Shown one piece after another: positions 35,868-46,757 of a DNA stretch of 64,000 nt. The notes under the pieces are model-generated. The model searched no databases. It was not told the DNA's origin and saw nothing but the letters and a program-made list of their open reading frames with translations. Both the position numbers and the translations under genes were made by a program. Position 1 is the stretch's first letter; every line of letters starts with the position of its first letter. Source of the stretch: Aldrovandia affinis (lineage: Eukaryota; Chordata; Actinopteri; Notacanthiformes; Halosauridae); the NCBI GenBank assembly GCA_029706075.1, contig JAINUG010000052.1, forward strand, positions 4,777,998 through 4,841,997, in the 5' to 3' direction.

Positions 35868-36499
35868 TAGTGATGGGAGAATAAGAACATAAGAAGATGA
35901 GAATACATAATGACGAGGCCGTTCAGCCCATTGAATAGCCCAAGTGTTTCTGCCTCTACTACCTGACCTGGCAAACTGTTCCAGGCATTGACAACTCATG
36001 TTATAAAAAAATAAAAAAAAAAAATAAAAATAAAGAATCTTAATATCCGTGCGTAACTTGCCTTTAACTAATTTCCACCTGTGGCCTCTTGTTCTGCTAA
36101 CTGAACTTATCTTAAAAAAACATTTGATAGTTCACTTTGTTAATCCATTTTTAGGAATTGAAAAACCTCAATCAAATCCCCGCTAAGTCTCCGTTTGGTA
36201 AACTTAAATTAGGTATCCTGATGCTTGTGCTGATTTTGCCAAGTGAGGAAGGTTCCTGGTTCATCCTAATTTGTTGCCCCAGGACCAACAACTGTATCAA
36301 CCAATCAAACACAGGACAAGCTATCACAACGCCTAAAAGGGGTGGAGCTAAAATACACTGTCGAACACCAACTGTTTTAACCAATCAAAAGGTTTTGCTT
36401 TTGAACCTGAAACACAATAATTGGTTAAAATATGTTGGTTTGAGATAGCATATGGTAGCTCCACCACCCATGTCATGATACCTCATTCATCCATCACAA
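35868..36499. mobile_element. hAT-like element, copy 2, carrying an internal LINE fragment
   Basis: The ends TAGTGATGGGAGAA and TTCATCCATCACAA match those of the element at 22,062. The flanking octamers CTAGAGGC and CTGGAGAC match at 6 of 8. The right half shares blocks with copy 1: AATTGGTT, GTAGCTCC and the CTTCATTC-type end. A CR1-type LINE tail occupies the left half, so this copy is about 630 bases instead of about 196. Confidence 0.65.
35882..36205 (-). repeat. CR1-type LINE 3' fragment inside the hAT element
   Basis: On the minus strand it carries the decayed reverse-transcriptase C-terminal region. Recognisable parts are GGGGATTTGATTGAGG (a GDLIEVF-like motif), ACAAGAGGCCACAGGTGG and CCTGGAACAGTTTGCC (a WN-LP-like motif). 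The closing part is GGGCTGAACGGCCTCGTC and the TTCTTATGTTCTTATT terminus. It has several stops and is long dead. Confidence 0.75.
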
Positions 36500-36785
36500 C
36501 TGGAGACAGGGGGAGGAGTGGCAGACTGGCTTGTACATTTTTTTAAAACTTATTTATTTAACATTTTTGTCCCTGCCTCACCCTCCTCCTTAATCAGGGA
36601 TCAGGGTTAAAGCGCTCCCTGCAGAAGGCAAATGGAAATTCCTCGGCAAAGACTGTTGAACAGCTGGTTTGACTTATTGCATTTGACCAAGAAAGCAGAT
36701 ACAATACAAATGCGAGGTTTCTGCCAAACGTAGAGCACGGACATTTACGCGCCGACGCGATTTACTTCGCGGTTTACGTCCGCAG

Positions 36786-37014
36786 GTTATGAAACGGTAG
36801 AGGCTAGATGCCCCTCTTCCAGAGGATGGTCATCTGCGCTTGCGTCGAGATGCGAGATGCGATGACTCTTCAGGACCTTTCTTTCACGCCTCGCTTCATC
36901 TGAAGCTTACTACTAACCCGAACCCTAAACCTAACGTCAAACGTATCTCGCATCTCGACGCAAGCGCTGACGACCGTCCTCGCAAGAGGGGCATCAAGCC
37001 TCTACCGTTATAAA
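36786..37014. repeat. Foldback (inverted-repeat) element
   Basis: Arms of about 75 bases at 36,786-36,862 and 36,940-37,014 are inverted copies sharing ACGGTAGAGGCT, GATGCCCCTCTT and GCGCTTGCGTCGAGATGCGA. The roughly 77-base spacer contains a CCCGAACCCTAAACCTAAC stretch. No coding sequence is present. The superfamily is uncertain. Confidence 0.78.
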
Positions 37015-39635
37015 ACTGGAACAAACCTTTCAATAGACCTGCGTACTCGGTCTGGACGCAGCGCTTGCGGGAAGCGCTGCCTGCTATATCGGCCCTCTCC
37101 ATATAAGGGCCTCCATTGTTTAGCCTGTATATAAACAGCGACCCAAGGCCGTGGGAGAAGCTGCCAGGTTCACGGCACATGAATAAAATACATATATGGA
37201 ATAGAATGAGGGAATAATATGTCAACAATCCAAACAATTCAACCTGCAGCTGTTAAATTAACGAGGTTCTTCTTTTTTCTGCTGCTACAGCTGTGCGCGT
37301 TTTTCACCGAAAGAGAATCAAATAAAAACATAGCCTAAACGACACGACACGTAATTGATAGGAAATTCCAACGCCCTCAAATCTGTCAAATAATTTGTTG
37401 CCGGTCTGTACACGTGGTTAAATGTACACATTTCCACTTCTGCGCATTAGCAAGTATTTGCCAGGATTGCGCAGGAATTGTTATGGAACTTAATTTCAAA
37501 TTGGATTTCGTCACTATTGTTTTGAGAGAATCCTGCGCAGAAGAAGCTAAAGTGATAGAACAGGTGGCCCTTTCTAAATTCTCTCAAATCCTGTAATTTT
37601 CAGAGCCGTATTTGGACTTGACTGACACCTAGTGGTGCACCACAGATGTACAACAGTGATCCCGAGAAAAAGAGTACTGCACAGAAACGCCAAAGCACTC
37701 TGACCTGAACGTGCACTGACAGTACGGGCATTAAATTGATAAACAACATCACAAATGATCTGAGGCTAATATGTTCATTCCCCACACCATATTAGACGTA
37801 TGTGCGCGCAACCAAAACAATGTGTTTATGGGCAAATACAGAGATTATTGACAACTGCTGAAATAATTTCAGCCATCGTTATCTAAAACAAGGCGTGTCA
37901 TAAAATACCATATGATGGGTACAATTTCATGATTCTGTTCTCCCAACACATGCGAGAGTACAGGACAGACTCAGCCCATGCTGATGTACAAACAACACAG
38001 CCACAATGTTCTTGTGTTAGCTTTGGAGCACGAGGAATGCTCTTAGTTAACAGCGAAACCAACAACAAGAGCCGAGTTACGACGAATGAACTCCAAATTT
38101 GAATTAAGACGCAGGAAGTTTTAATCCAGCAAACACAAGAGACTTCACTAATCCGGCCTGAGCCGACAATGATGGGGAGAGCACTTCTTCCTCCCGCGCG
38201 CTCCACCTGTTTAGAAATCCTCTCTTTCAGATCCCTGACTGATGTTTTCAAAGAGAAGTGATATTACAGTATGCGTCTGCAAACGCTCCGTTTTAAATCA
38301 CCAACTGTAGCCTACTTTGTTACAGGGAACAAAACGATCCGCGTTAAATTATTTAACCGTGTAGCTGCCATATTGCAAAAGCTGTTTCTAGGAACAGGTT
38401 GTTTCGAATGCAGGTTGGCATGTTATTCAATACTTATCCGATAGAGGGCAAAGAAAAATGTATTTTAACCAAGTGGTTAATAAGACACGTGAAAGAAACA
38501 GCGGGAGGCATTTCATCACTCCAAATGTGTGAAAGACTGACGTTATGACACTTGAATATTATCCGTGAGCTGATCATTTTTTGTGTGCCAATAAAACGTA
38601 TTTCAATCGATTTCATACATTGGGACCAAAAAGGAGCAGTCTGCCTCTTGTACTGTAACACGCCACAACCCTAGCTGTCAGATCTGCGGCTGGAGGAGGA
38701 GGCGTTTAATAACCCTCTGCGGACCAACAGTCAAGTCATGGGGCACATGCAAAGCTCACCGCGGATAAGCAATAACGTGTAAAAGTAAAGCATTCCCAAT
38801 GTCTCCTGTCTAGGAGTCAGCAGCGGAGAACAATGAGACATTGCGAACAATGAGAGCCTGCGATTAAGCGCGCCGGTATGATTTAAAACAAGACTGCCAC
38901 TGACGACTCGGCCGCAACACTTAGATCATTTCTGAAATTAACCACCAATTACCAGCCGCGTATAACAAACGAATGGATATAGAGATAATTGCAGCTAAAC
39001 CAGTATTGAAAAAACTCCACATATTCACTTGTATGTCTTATAGGTTACGGTCAAACGCATGCCTTCCTCAGACATGTGAGCAGTAAATTGATAAGGTTGG
39101 ACACTATTGGCATTAGGAGAGCCAGCTGGAAGAATTTCAAAACACCTACGTCTGAACCGATTGTTAATATTAGTGTTATGCACGCGGTTAACAAACTCGG
39201 GCCAAAGGGCCAAGTGATTTAAAATAACTTTTTTACGGTCAATCCTTTTTGGCTGGAAATTGCAGAAGGTCTGACCAGTTCTTAAATAATGACTCCGTTC
39301 AAAGTTCCAGCGTTACTTATTTATAAGGCTTGATCCAAATGTCCTATAGAATGATATGTTCCAAGTCCGTTTAAAACTTGAAAGCGGCGCGACGCAATGT
39401 GCGCCTCCTGTTGCTCACGTCAATCATCGAATTAAGTCGCATTAAAAACCCAAGAGCACCGACAATATGATAACACCGTGCAGAGAACACTGGCACTGAA
39501 TGTGACGACCGACCTTCCAAAAATAAATAAAAAGTCATTTAGGGTGAGCACGGTGATGAGTCGCACATAGAGCGTTGAAGTTAATTGTACAAGGCAACGA
39601 AATGATGTGCGTGGTTACGTCCCGATGACACTGAC

Positions 39636-39759
39636 CTGCAAGCCGTCTCTCCCTGACATTTTTCCACAGTAAATCCCAAGCTTTGGACGTAGAGTCTCTC
39701 AGCTGCTCGCTGAAAGAGCGCCTGAGCTTAATTTTCGTCGACTTTCGCCTCGTTGTCAT
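39636..39759 (-). CDS. stard13: STARD13 alternative first coding exon 1B (distal promoter)
   Basis: This exon gives 41 codons plus one base, starting MTTRRKSTKIKLRRSF and ending NVRERRLA, followed by a GTCAGT donor. The split codon G|AG completes a glutamate with the shared SAM exon. The peptide is very basic, with an RRSFSEQL segment that looks like a possible phosphorylation or 14-3-3-type site (inference). It resembles a short STARD13 isoform start that I recall from vertebrates. The ATG at 39,759 has adenine at -3, a good Kozak context. The reading frame stays open upstream for about 50 codons but holds no in-frame ATG, so this is the first usable start. No signal peptide or membrane segment is visible. 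The exon lies about 8.6 kb upstream of exon 1A and must splice over a 32-kb intron. The main alternative is that the isoform is rare or tissue-restricted; the coding call itself is firm. Confidence 0.85.
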
Positions 39760-40109
39760 CGTAAATCCTGGCACATAATAACGCGAACCCCTTCCACCGA
39801 AATCCGTTACCCTTCCAACTTGAGAACCTCCTCTTGCCGCAATAATCGCCTCTTCACCTGGTTCAAAGTGCCGCCTCGTCTTGCAGCAAGCAAGAATGGA
39901 AATATACTTTGCCAAAGAACAAAAACATGTCTATTAAGTCCCTTGTATGCCCAGGTTTTATGTCACACAATAACTCAAAAGTTTTGTTTCGTTAAAAATC
40001 CAACAAACCGCGTCTTTTCGACACGACCCCACAGCACCCGTGTTCCAGATGTGTACTTGTTTGAAGTTTCCACTTCACTCTATTGCATATGCACAGCACT
40101 TGGGTCCCG

Positions 40110-40150
40110 TCTCTCTCCCTCTCACACACTCTCTCTCTTTCTCTCTCTCG

Positions 40151-40199
<49 letters not shown>
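40110..40199 (+). repeat. CT/CA compound microsatellite upstream of exon 1B
   Basis: A CTCT run passes into a CA run about 350-440 bases upstream of the exon 1B ATG. It may lie in the promoter or the 5' UTR. Confidence 0.92.
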
Positions 40200-40584
40200 T
40201 CACTTGCATACTCTCTCTCAGACAGCACACGCTGTTTCACATTACCGAATACCCCAATATGAGATGTAGGCTACTCCTATTTTCATTTTCAAACAATGTG
40301 TGTACACATTTCCCCGTTATCATGGGGAATAGTACACAAATAGTACACAATAGCAATTCCGAATTCTTTTTTAACGGCGTATTTTTTCGTTTTTATATAT
40401 ATATATATATACATATACACACGTTTTTAATATACGATTTAGTGTATTGAGTGAACATTTGATCTCACTGTCTGTAAAACTGTTTGACACAAAAACGTAC
40501 ACACATATTCGTTTTTTTGCAACTGAAGCTTCCAGCGACTTTCTCTTTTCCGTTCCGTTCGTTTTACACTGCTCAGCTGTCTGG

Positions 40585-40652
40585 CCATTGGCTTTAAGGG
40601 CATTGACCTTTAACCAATGATAGCGTCATTCACGTATTGCGTGTACCATTGG
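40585..40652 (-). promoter_or_regulatory. Cluster of three CCAAT boxes upstream of exon 1B
   Basis: Three CCAAT/ATTGG pentamers lie at 40,587-40,591, 40,614-40,618 and 40,648-40,652, with centres about 27 and 34 bases apart. Two are in one orientation and the middle one is opposite. Multiple CCAAT boxes about 30 bases apart are a known NF-Y promoter layout. The cluster is about 830 bases upstream of the exon 1B ATG. It could serve STARD13 to the left, a transcript to the right, or both. A TATA box is not obvious nearby. Confidence 0.4.
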
Positions 40653-43600
40653 CATCTCCTCAGCCGCTCATTCCCGGCTATTTTTACAATTACTGTTTTT
40701 CTTTATATTATCATATTGCACGTTTATGTATATAGGCAAAAACAAATTGTATGCAGTCATATAATTCATGTATATGACATATCATTAATAATTAGCTACG
40801 GAAAGGTAATTGTTTTTAATGTTTACAAATGCTTACTATGCTTTGTCAAACTTTATTTTGTACTTTATGATGTGCATAAATCACGGAGCAAGACACGTTT
40901 CTATCAGCTGAAATCAATCAAGAAAGTTTCATTAGAATAAATTGTACCACTCGCTTCATGTGGCCTCTGTGAGTTTGACACAGGATGTGTTGCATGCAAA
41001 TAATTGATAACTACCCATCTCATATACTGGAATAAAAAATTAAAAAAATGTTAATTCATATATTTTCTCAAATCCATCATGGCTTAAGAAACCAAAACTT
41101 TAAAAAAAAACTAAATAAATAAATAAAAACGCCCCCCCCTCCCCCACCCAACCAACAACAAAAAGGTATAGACATTAGGTATAGGAACTGAATCCTTGTC
41201 AGTTTCACAGGGTCACGATTCATTTATGGCATAATCACAAGGAAGGAGGCGTGTGATTACTGAGAGATTGCTTTCAATAAAATACACCGTTTTAATGACT
41301 GAGTGTGTCATGGTGGCTTTACTCAGTCAAGATGTCCTATGAGTCTGGAGAAAAAATCACAAACGACAAATATTTTATTTATAAATGTAATTATGAGCCT
41401 GACAAGACATGCTGGTGCAGCGAGGCATTGTGCAGGTATGGGTTTCGAGATAGTTATAACCCAACCATATATGTAATTTTTAAAGCGCTTTTCCTTTTAC
41501 AGTCTGAGTGCTGTACAGTGCTTATAATGACTGAATAAAGATTGAGGAAAAAAATATCATATTTAAAAAAATTAAAAAGTGAAAATACATTTACTAGAGT
41601 TAATTACAAAATAGAACTTTACAAGATACACATTAAAAGTGTTATATGACCCAAAAAATGGGAAGCAATGCATCACGCGTAAGAGATTACAATGCAATGC
41701 AAAATACAGCTGCCTAGCATGAATAGAGGCAAAGAAATTCTACAGTTTGAATCCTTACAATGACAACAGAGAGAGGCTGAAGGGTTCAGGGGCTGAGGGC
41801 CTGACTTGGGGCCTGGGGGGGTGACATGGAGGGGTACACAGATTGTTCCAGAATGTGACTAATCATTCCAGAATGTATTTTCTTGCTGTTTCGCCAAAGT
41901 TTTAAGCGTACTCAACAAAATTAACCTTATTGTTTTAGTGTCGATCGTATTGCTTCATTGTAGATCTTATTGTGTTATTATCGTTGATCTTATTGTTTTA
42001 TTGAACTTCAGGTGTTTTTGTTCTGTACTTGTCATGTTATTTGTACCAAGAGTGTGGCACAGAGAGAACAAATGAGATATATACATTGTTTAAACGTGGC
42101 TAATAACCTATGTATCCATGTATCTATGTATCTACATGATGGGGGTGAGTAAGTGGCAGTGGAGGGTGGGGTCGCCTTTCAGGAACTGTGTTCCTCTATT
42201 TGTAAGGGTCAAAGGTCAAGGCACACAAAAATCCCCCCCCACTTGAGAGATTGGAGAATGACGGTAGGGTTTGGGCCAAGAGGGGTGTAGCGGGTCACAG
42301 GCAGAGAAGAATGCCCTGCCTCACTGCTCCCCAGCCCTCCCTACTGTACCCTGAGGCCAATCCCAACCACCCCCCTGCACAAAGGCTGAGCCTTCTCTCC
42401 GCCCCTTGCACACAGGACACGGGCGGATTCAGGCCCAACGTGCAATCTGCACAACTTTATTTTTCTATCACAGAACACATCTGGAGGAGGGGGGGTGGGG
42501 TGGGATTGGACCTGCGTTTTAATGTCGACACAATTTTTCAGGGGAAGAAAACTATATTTTAATCAGACACTAAGAACTAAGAATGACTCAATGTTGTTGT
42601 TTTTTTGCGGTTGTGGTTAATTTGCGGTTAGCTTCCCAATCGAGCTATATTCACATCGGGCTCCGAGATGGAGAATTACCAAGACCCATGCGGTCACATA
42701 AATGTGGATGCCTTCACCGACGATGCGTTGAGGACATCCTTTGGCTCATGTTTCTCGAATTGTTTTGAAATTCAAGGTTTCTCAAGTTGTTTTGAAATTC
42801 AACCAGTTCAATCTGCCCACAAACACAACAGAACTTTATTCAGCTTGACAGTCTCCAACAATCTGTCAGACATAGCTCATTAACACACAATTGCCTGCCC
42901 TCTAACCAAATATACAACCTCAGTATACTGTACAATATCAATACGAGTCTGGTGAAGAGAACAGGAGAAATTGTACTATTTACACAATGGATGGACAGGA
43001 TTGTGGTCTGTATCAATAACAGATGGTTGTTCCAAATAACTGGGGGTTTTGGACCACACAAAGGAGACACAGAAACAAAAGTGCCAAAGAAAATAATGCT
43101 GTTTCTAGTGTAGAAATATTTCTCTCTTGGGGGCCGGGAATAAAGAATTAGCCAAAGTACAGTACTTTGCACATTTTCACATGCAGACTAATAATGCGAA
43201 CTGACAGTTTGCATACTGGACAACGTGAGCCCTTGCCCGGTGGCCCTCGTCCACGTAGACACTTTCATTTTGTAACCATTTCCATTTTCCCTTATTCCCA
43301 TGATGCTCTGACTTTTGATGGGCACGGGCGCTCCGCCCCACGCCTGCAGGTAACCACTCCTCCGTTCACTGCATCCTCCTGTGATGCCCTGCCTTCTGAC
43401 CGCGGGGTGGCTCATAGCTCACTCTTAAGAGTCCGACTCCTGTGCTCCTGGCGGCCAGCTATTTTCGGCCCGCCCGCTTGTCCGAGCCTCGGAGTGCGGC
43501 TCGCAGGAGGTACGTAATGCACACTAAGGTGTCCTGTCTCGCAGGAACCTGTCTCGTTCAATCAGCTGGTTTCCGGGACCTCGATGCACTGGCCTCCTCC

Positions 43601-45440
43601 GTCACTGTCAGCGCTCTCCTGTCATCCAAGCTCGTCAACAAGAGTCATTTCCCCTTCATTATTTTAATACGGACAGGCTGTCTGTCAGCTTGTGGTAGAC
43701 AGCTGAGGGGGTTGGGGATCTGACAGATCTGGGGACTGCGACCAAATGTAAAGGCTTACGTTGTCGGCCTACTAATTGACTCCACACAAAGTTGGCCATT
43801 CTTGGAGAAATTCAGAAGCTGCTCATCTGTAGTTAAGCTAAGCGAAGCAACAGGGTCGAAAGGGAAGAAAATGGATGTTGTTGATAAGGACTCATTCTGC
43901 GGCCGACTAGACACAAGTGGCCTCTTCCTCTCTCTCTCTCTCTTTGTCTCACTGTCAATCCCCTCTTTCTTCTTCCCTCTATTCGCCTGATATGGAATTT
44001 CTCTAATCCGCCGCTTCTGACAACAAGGACAGAGAACAACAGAGGACATTGACAGCGCTGACTTGAGCGTCCAGCTGCAGGCAGCAACGAAAACAATCAC
44101 GCCAGCCTTGCTGGCCGGTTCAGGCATCGCGGTAATGGGTGGGGCCACATCGTCATGAGAGGGGCCTTGCAAGCCCATCCAATCCCATAGGAGTGAAAAC
44201 AAAAGGGGAGGAGCCCTGTCCTGAACTCTAGACACTTTGACAGACGGCAAACTGAAAAAAACTAAAATATATCCTTTTTCATTGCCAATATTTTAATGAC
44301 TTATTGAAGCGTTATTGGATTGCTAGTGTGGTCAGAGGAAATGATCAGCATAAGAACGCTTCCTCGCTAAGCTGTTTGCCTTGGCCATCCGAGAAATGGC
44401 TCATCTCTTTCTAGAAGAAATGTGACAAATTTGCCTGCACTTATCACAACTTCTCTCACATTTCTATAGTGTGATTGCTGTAAATAGTTTTTTTATTTTA
44501 TTGTGCACCATATTTAATGACAAATGAGCAAAATATAACTGATGGAAATTTCAGTGTGTGTGTGTGTTTGTTTTATGCAGTTGTCTGTTAACAGATGAGG
44601 TGTTTGTCCAGCAGCTCTTGGTGGGAAAGCCCCAAAAAACAGGGTAAATGATTTCTCCTGTGGGATTTGGCCCAAAAATTGGACGGGGAGGTCCCACACC
44701 AAAATCCATGCTTGTCTAGAGTCGGGGGGTGAACTGTACTTCCGAGCCAAATGGAAACAAGGCTTGGGGAATACTTTCCCTCATCTGAAGGCCTGTATGA
44801 GGATCATGCCGTAAATTTCCTGTCCATATATTCCCAAGCAGAGGTCCTGTTTTTCCAGAAGAGCCACACATGTGGTGGATATCTCAGTTTTGATTTGCTG
44901 GGGGAGGGGGAGGCAGGGAGGTGGGGGTGGGGGGCATGGGACAAGCAGACTCCATTTCAGCAGTGTTCATTAGACAAGAGTCATAGTCATATTCCATTAG
45001 TTCAACTACATTTGAAAACCAATTTACTTATTTGACTTTGTTTACTTAAGGTTAGTTTAAATCACAATGCCCCCCGCCCCAAACAACCCCCACTACCACC
45101 TCCAAACCTCCGCACTTGCAGAGTCAACAGTTTAATCTTGTTAGGGAACAGAAATGTTGAGCCAAAATTAGACACGGTGCAGATTGATATACTCTGTCTC
45201 TCTCCATTATGGCTCCTCATTCAGTTAACTCAACTCCATCGCTAACCGCATGTACTGCAAGCACTCACAGCAGCCTAGACGGCGTTTGGCATTGCAAGGT
45301 TTGGCCCACAAGACGTCGAAGACTCTTGGCCAGATTGCCCCCTGAATATATATTTGAGGCAGAGGGATCGATTGGACATTGATGGGCTTTTTCCCTTATG
45401 TGAGAGTGAGTGAGCAGTGCAGTGACCTTTATTTCCTCTT

Positions 45441-46203
45441 TATACCATGGCCTGGTGAATACTCTTTTCTGATTGGCCGGCAGGTGTGCGTTAAAATCGT
45501 ATAATGCACAGGTAGTTCGGCCAAAGTTTAATCAACGATCTAAATTAATGAGCTATCAAGCTATCAAGGCAGGGCAGGTTTGACAGCTGTGCTCTTTAAT
45601 GTTGCTATGGTTACTGTTATCAACTACAAGTAACGTTACTTGTTAAACACCAAAACACACCATGGCTGATTTTAACATTTCCTTTAATCTATTTGGAGAA
45701 TACAATAATTTTGATGAATGGGATGCAGCACATGAAAGAGAAATGGAGAACGAAAAAAAGAAGCCATGCGAAAAACGGCACAAGGAACTGACACCTGAAG
45801 AGCTTAAAATGATAGAGGAGGAGAAGAATGAGATCAATACAAAAAAGTAAACAAAATGGGCAGTTAATATACTGAGAGACTTTCTCTGCCAAAAACAGAA
45901 GAACACCGATTTGATGACATACTCTGCGGTTATGCTTAATGACACCTTGCGTGAATTTTATGCATCGGTTCAGTCCACTAAGGCTGGCGGCGAGTACAGT
46001 GTGGCAAGCTTAATGAACATAAGAGCTGGTATCAACCGTCATATATCACATTTTAACATAATAATGCTTTTATTTAATATTGTTGGCAAATGACCATGGT
46101 ATAAGCAGGATAATCAACTTGCTCCGCTGCGCGTCGGGTGGTTCTTCACCTCCACGTCGTCCCCTAAAACCGTATAACGCACACCTACTCGTTGATTATC
46201 CCT
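45441..46203 (+). mobile_element. Crypton-like tyrosine-recombinase element, remnant
   Basis: The plus strand at 45,662-46,093 holds recombinase-type coding sequence starting MADFNISFNLFGEYNNFDE. Further on come the motifs TKWAVNILRDFL, NDTLREFYASVQS and SLMNIRAGINRHI. These match the N-terminal DNA-binding region shared by Crypton-type recombinases and their host-domesticated kin. The catalytic domain with its tyrosine is absent, so the copy is incomplete, and the coding part shows about one internal break. The flanks carry inverted motifs TATACCATGG (45,441) and CCATGGTATA (46,094), and AGGTGTGCGTTA (45,482) and TAACGCACACCT (46,175). Classical Cryptons lack inverted ends, so these may belong to a composite or different element. 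The family name is tentative. Confidence 0.6.
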
Positions 46204-46593
46204 TACATGACTGATGGTGCATCCCTGAGGAATCTCAAGGACCAGGCCATTAAAACGCAAGTGTCCCGGTTACCCGGCCTCATGACGCACTGCGGCGCCT
46301 CTTTCGTTCAATGGTAAGCGTGGTAAAAAAAACATTTAAAAAATGACCATGCCAAACTCAAAAGTGGGCCGAAAAGGCCCTATAAATAATTTATTTTATC
46401 ATTCAGTGTCTGTGTGGGCAGAATATTTCACATGGGATACTGTTTGATTGTTTGTTACAAATGAGAAATCTGACAAAGCACTTAGTTAGGGCTGTCAAAT
46501 CTAAATCTGCAAAATCTCAAGTCTCGGAAAATCCATGAGAAAACATTCAGCCTCAACGCCACCTGTCTTTTATTAGAGCCGCAAGGATTCAAT

Positions 46594-46757
<164 letters not shown>

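Larger units (their letters stand above)
31676..39635. other. stard13: Sequence between the two STARD13 promoters
   Basis: Intronic for the 1B transcript and upstream of exon 1A. It holds CA/CG arrays (32,686 and 33,541), an hAT fossil (34,329), a LINE-like tail (35,500), a nested hAT/CR1 (35,868) and a foldback element (36,786). From 37,100 to 39,635 the sequence is low in repeats with nothing recognisable. That makes it a reasonable place to look for conserved non-coding elements. Confidence 0.55.
39760..45440. other. Upstream of exon 1B to the Crypton-like remnant
   Basis: Holds the likely exon 1B promoter zone, a CT/CA array (40,110), the CCAAT cluster (40,585) and then AT-rich sequence. 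The open frames here, including a minus-strand one at 43,756-44,250, show no family motif or splice support. No other transposon is recognised. Confidence 0.55.

Noticed and set aside
38206-38251. Short start MKTSVRDLKERISKQ ending at a possible donor (minus strand)
   Set aside because: It would leave in phase 0, which cannot join the phase-1 SAM exon, and I know no STARD13 isoform like it.
39760-39915. Longer N terminus for exon 1B from the open frame upstream
   Set aside because: The frame is open but has no in-frame ATG; its first codon is TTG. The ATG at 39,759 is the simplest start.
43756-44250. 164-residue minus-strand open frame upstream of exon 1B
   Set aside because: I checked it as another STARD13 first exon. 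It has no family motif and no phase-1 donor at a sensible place.
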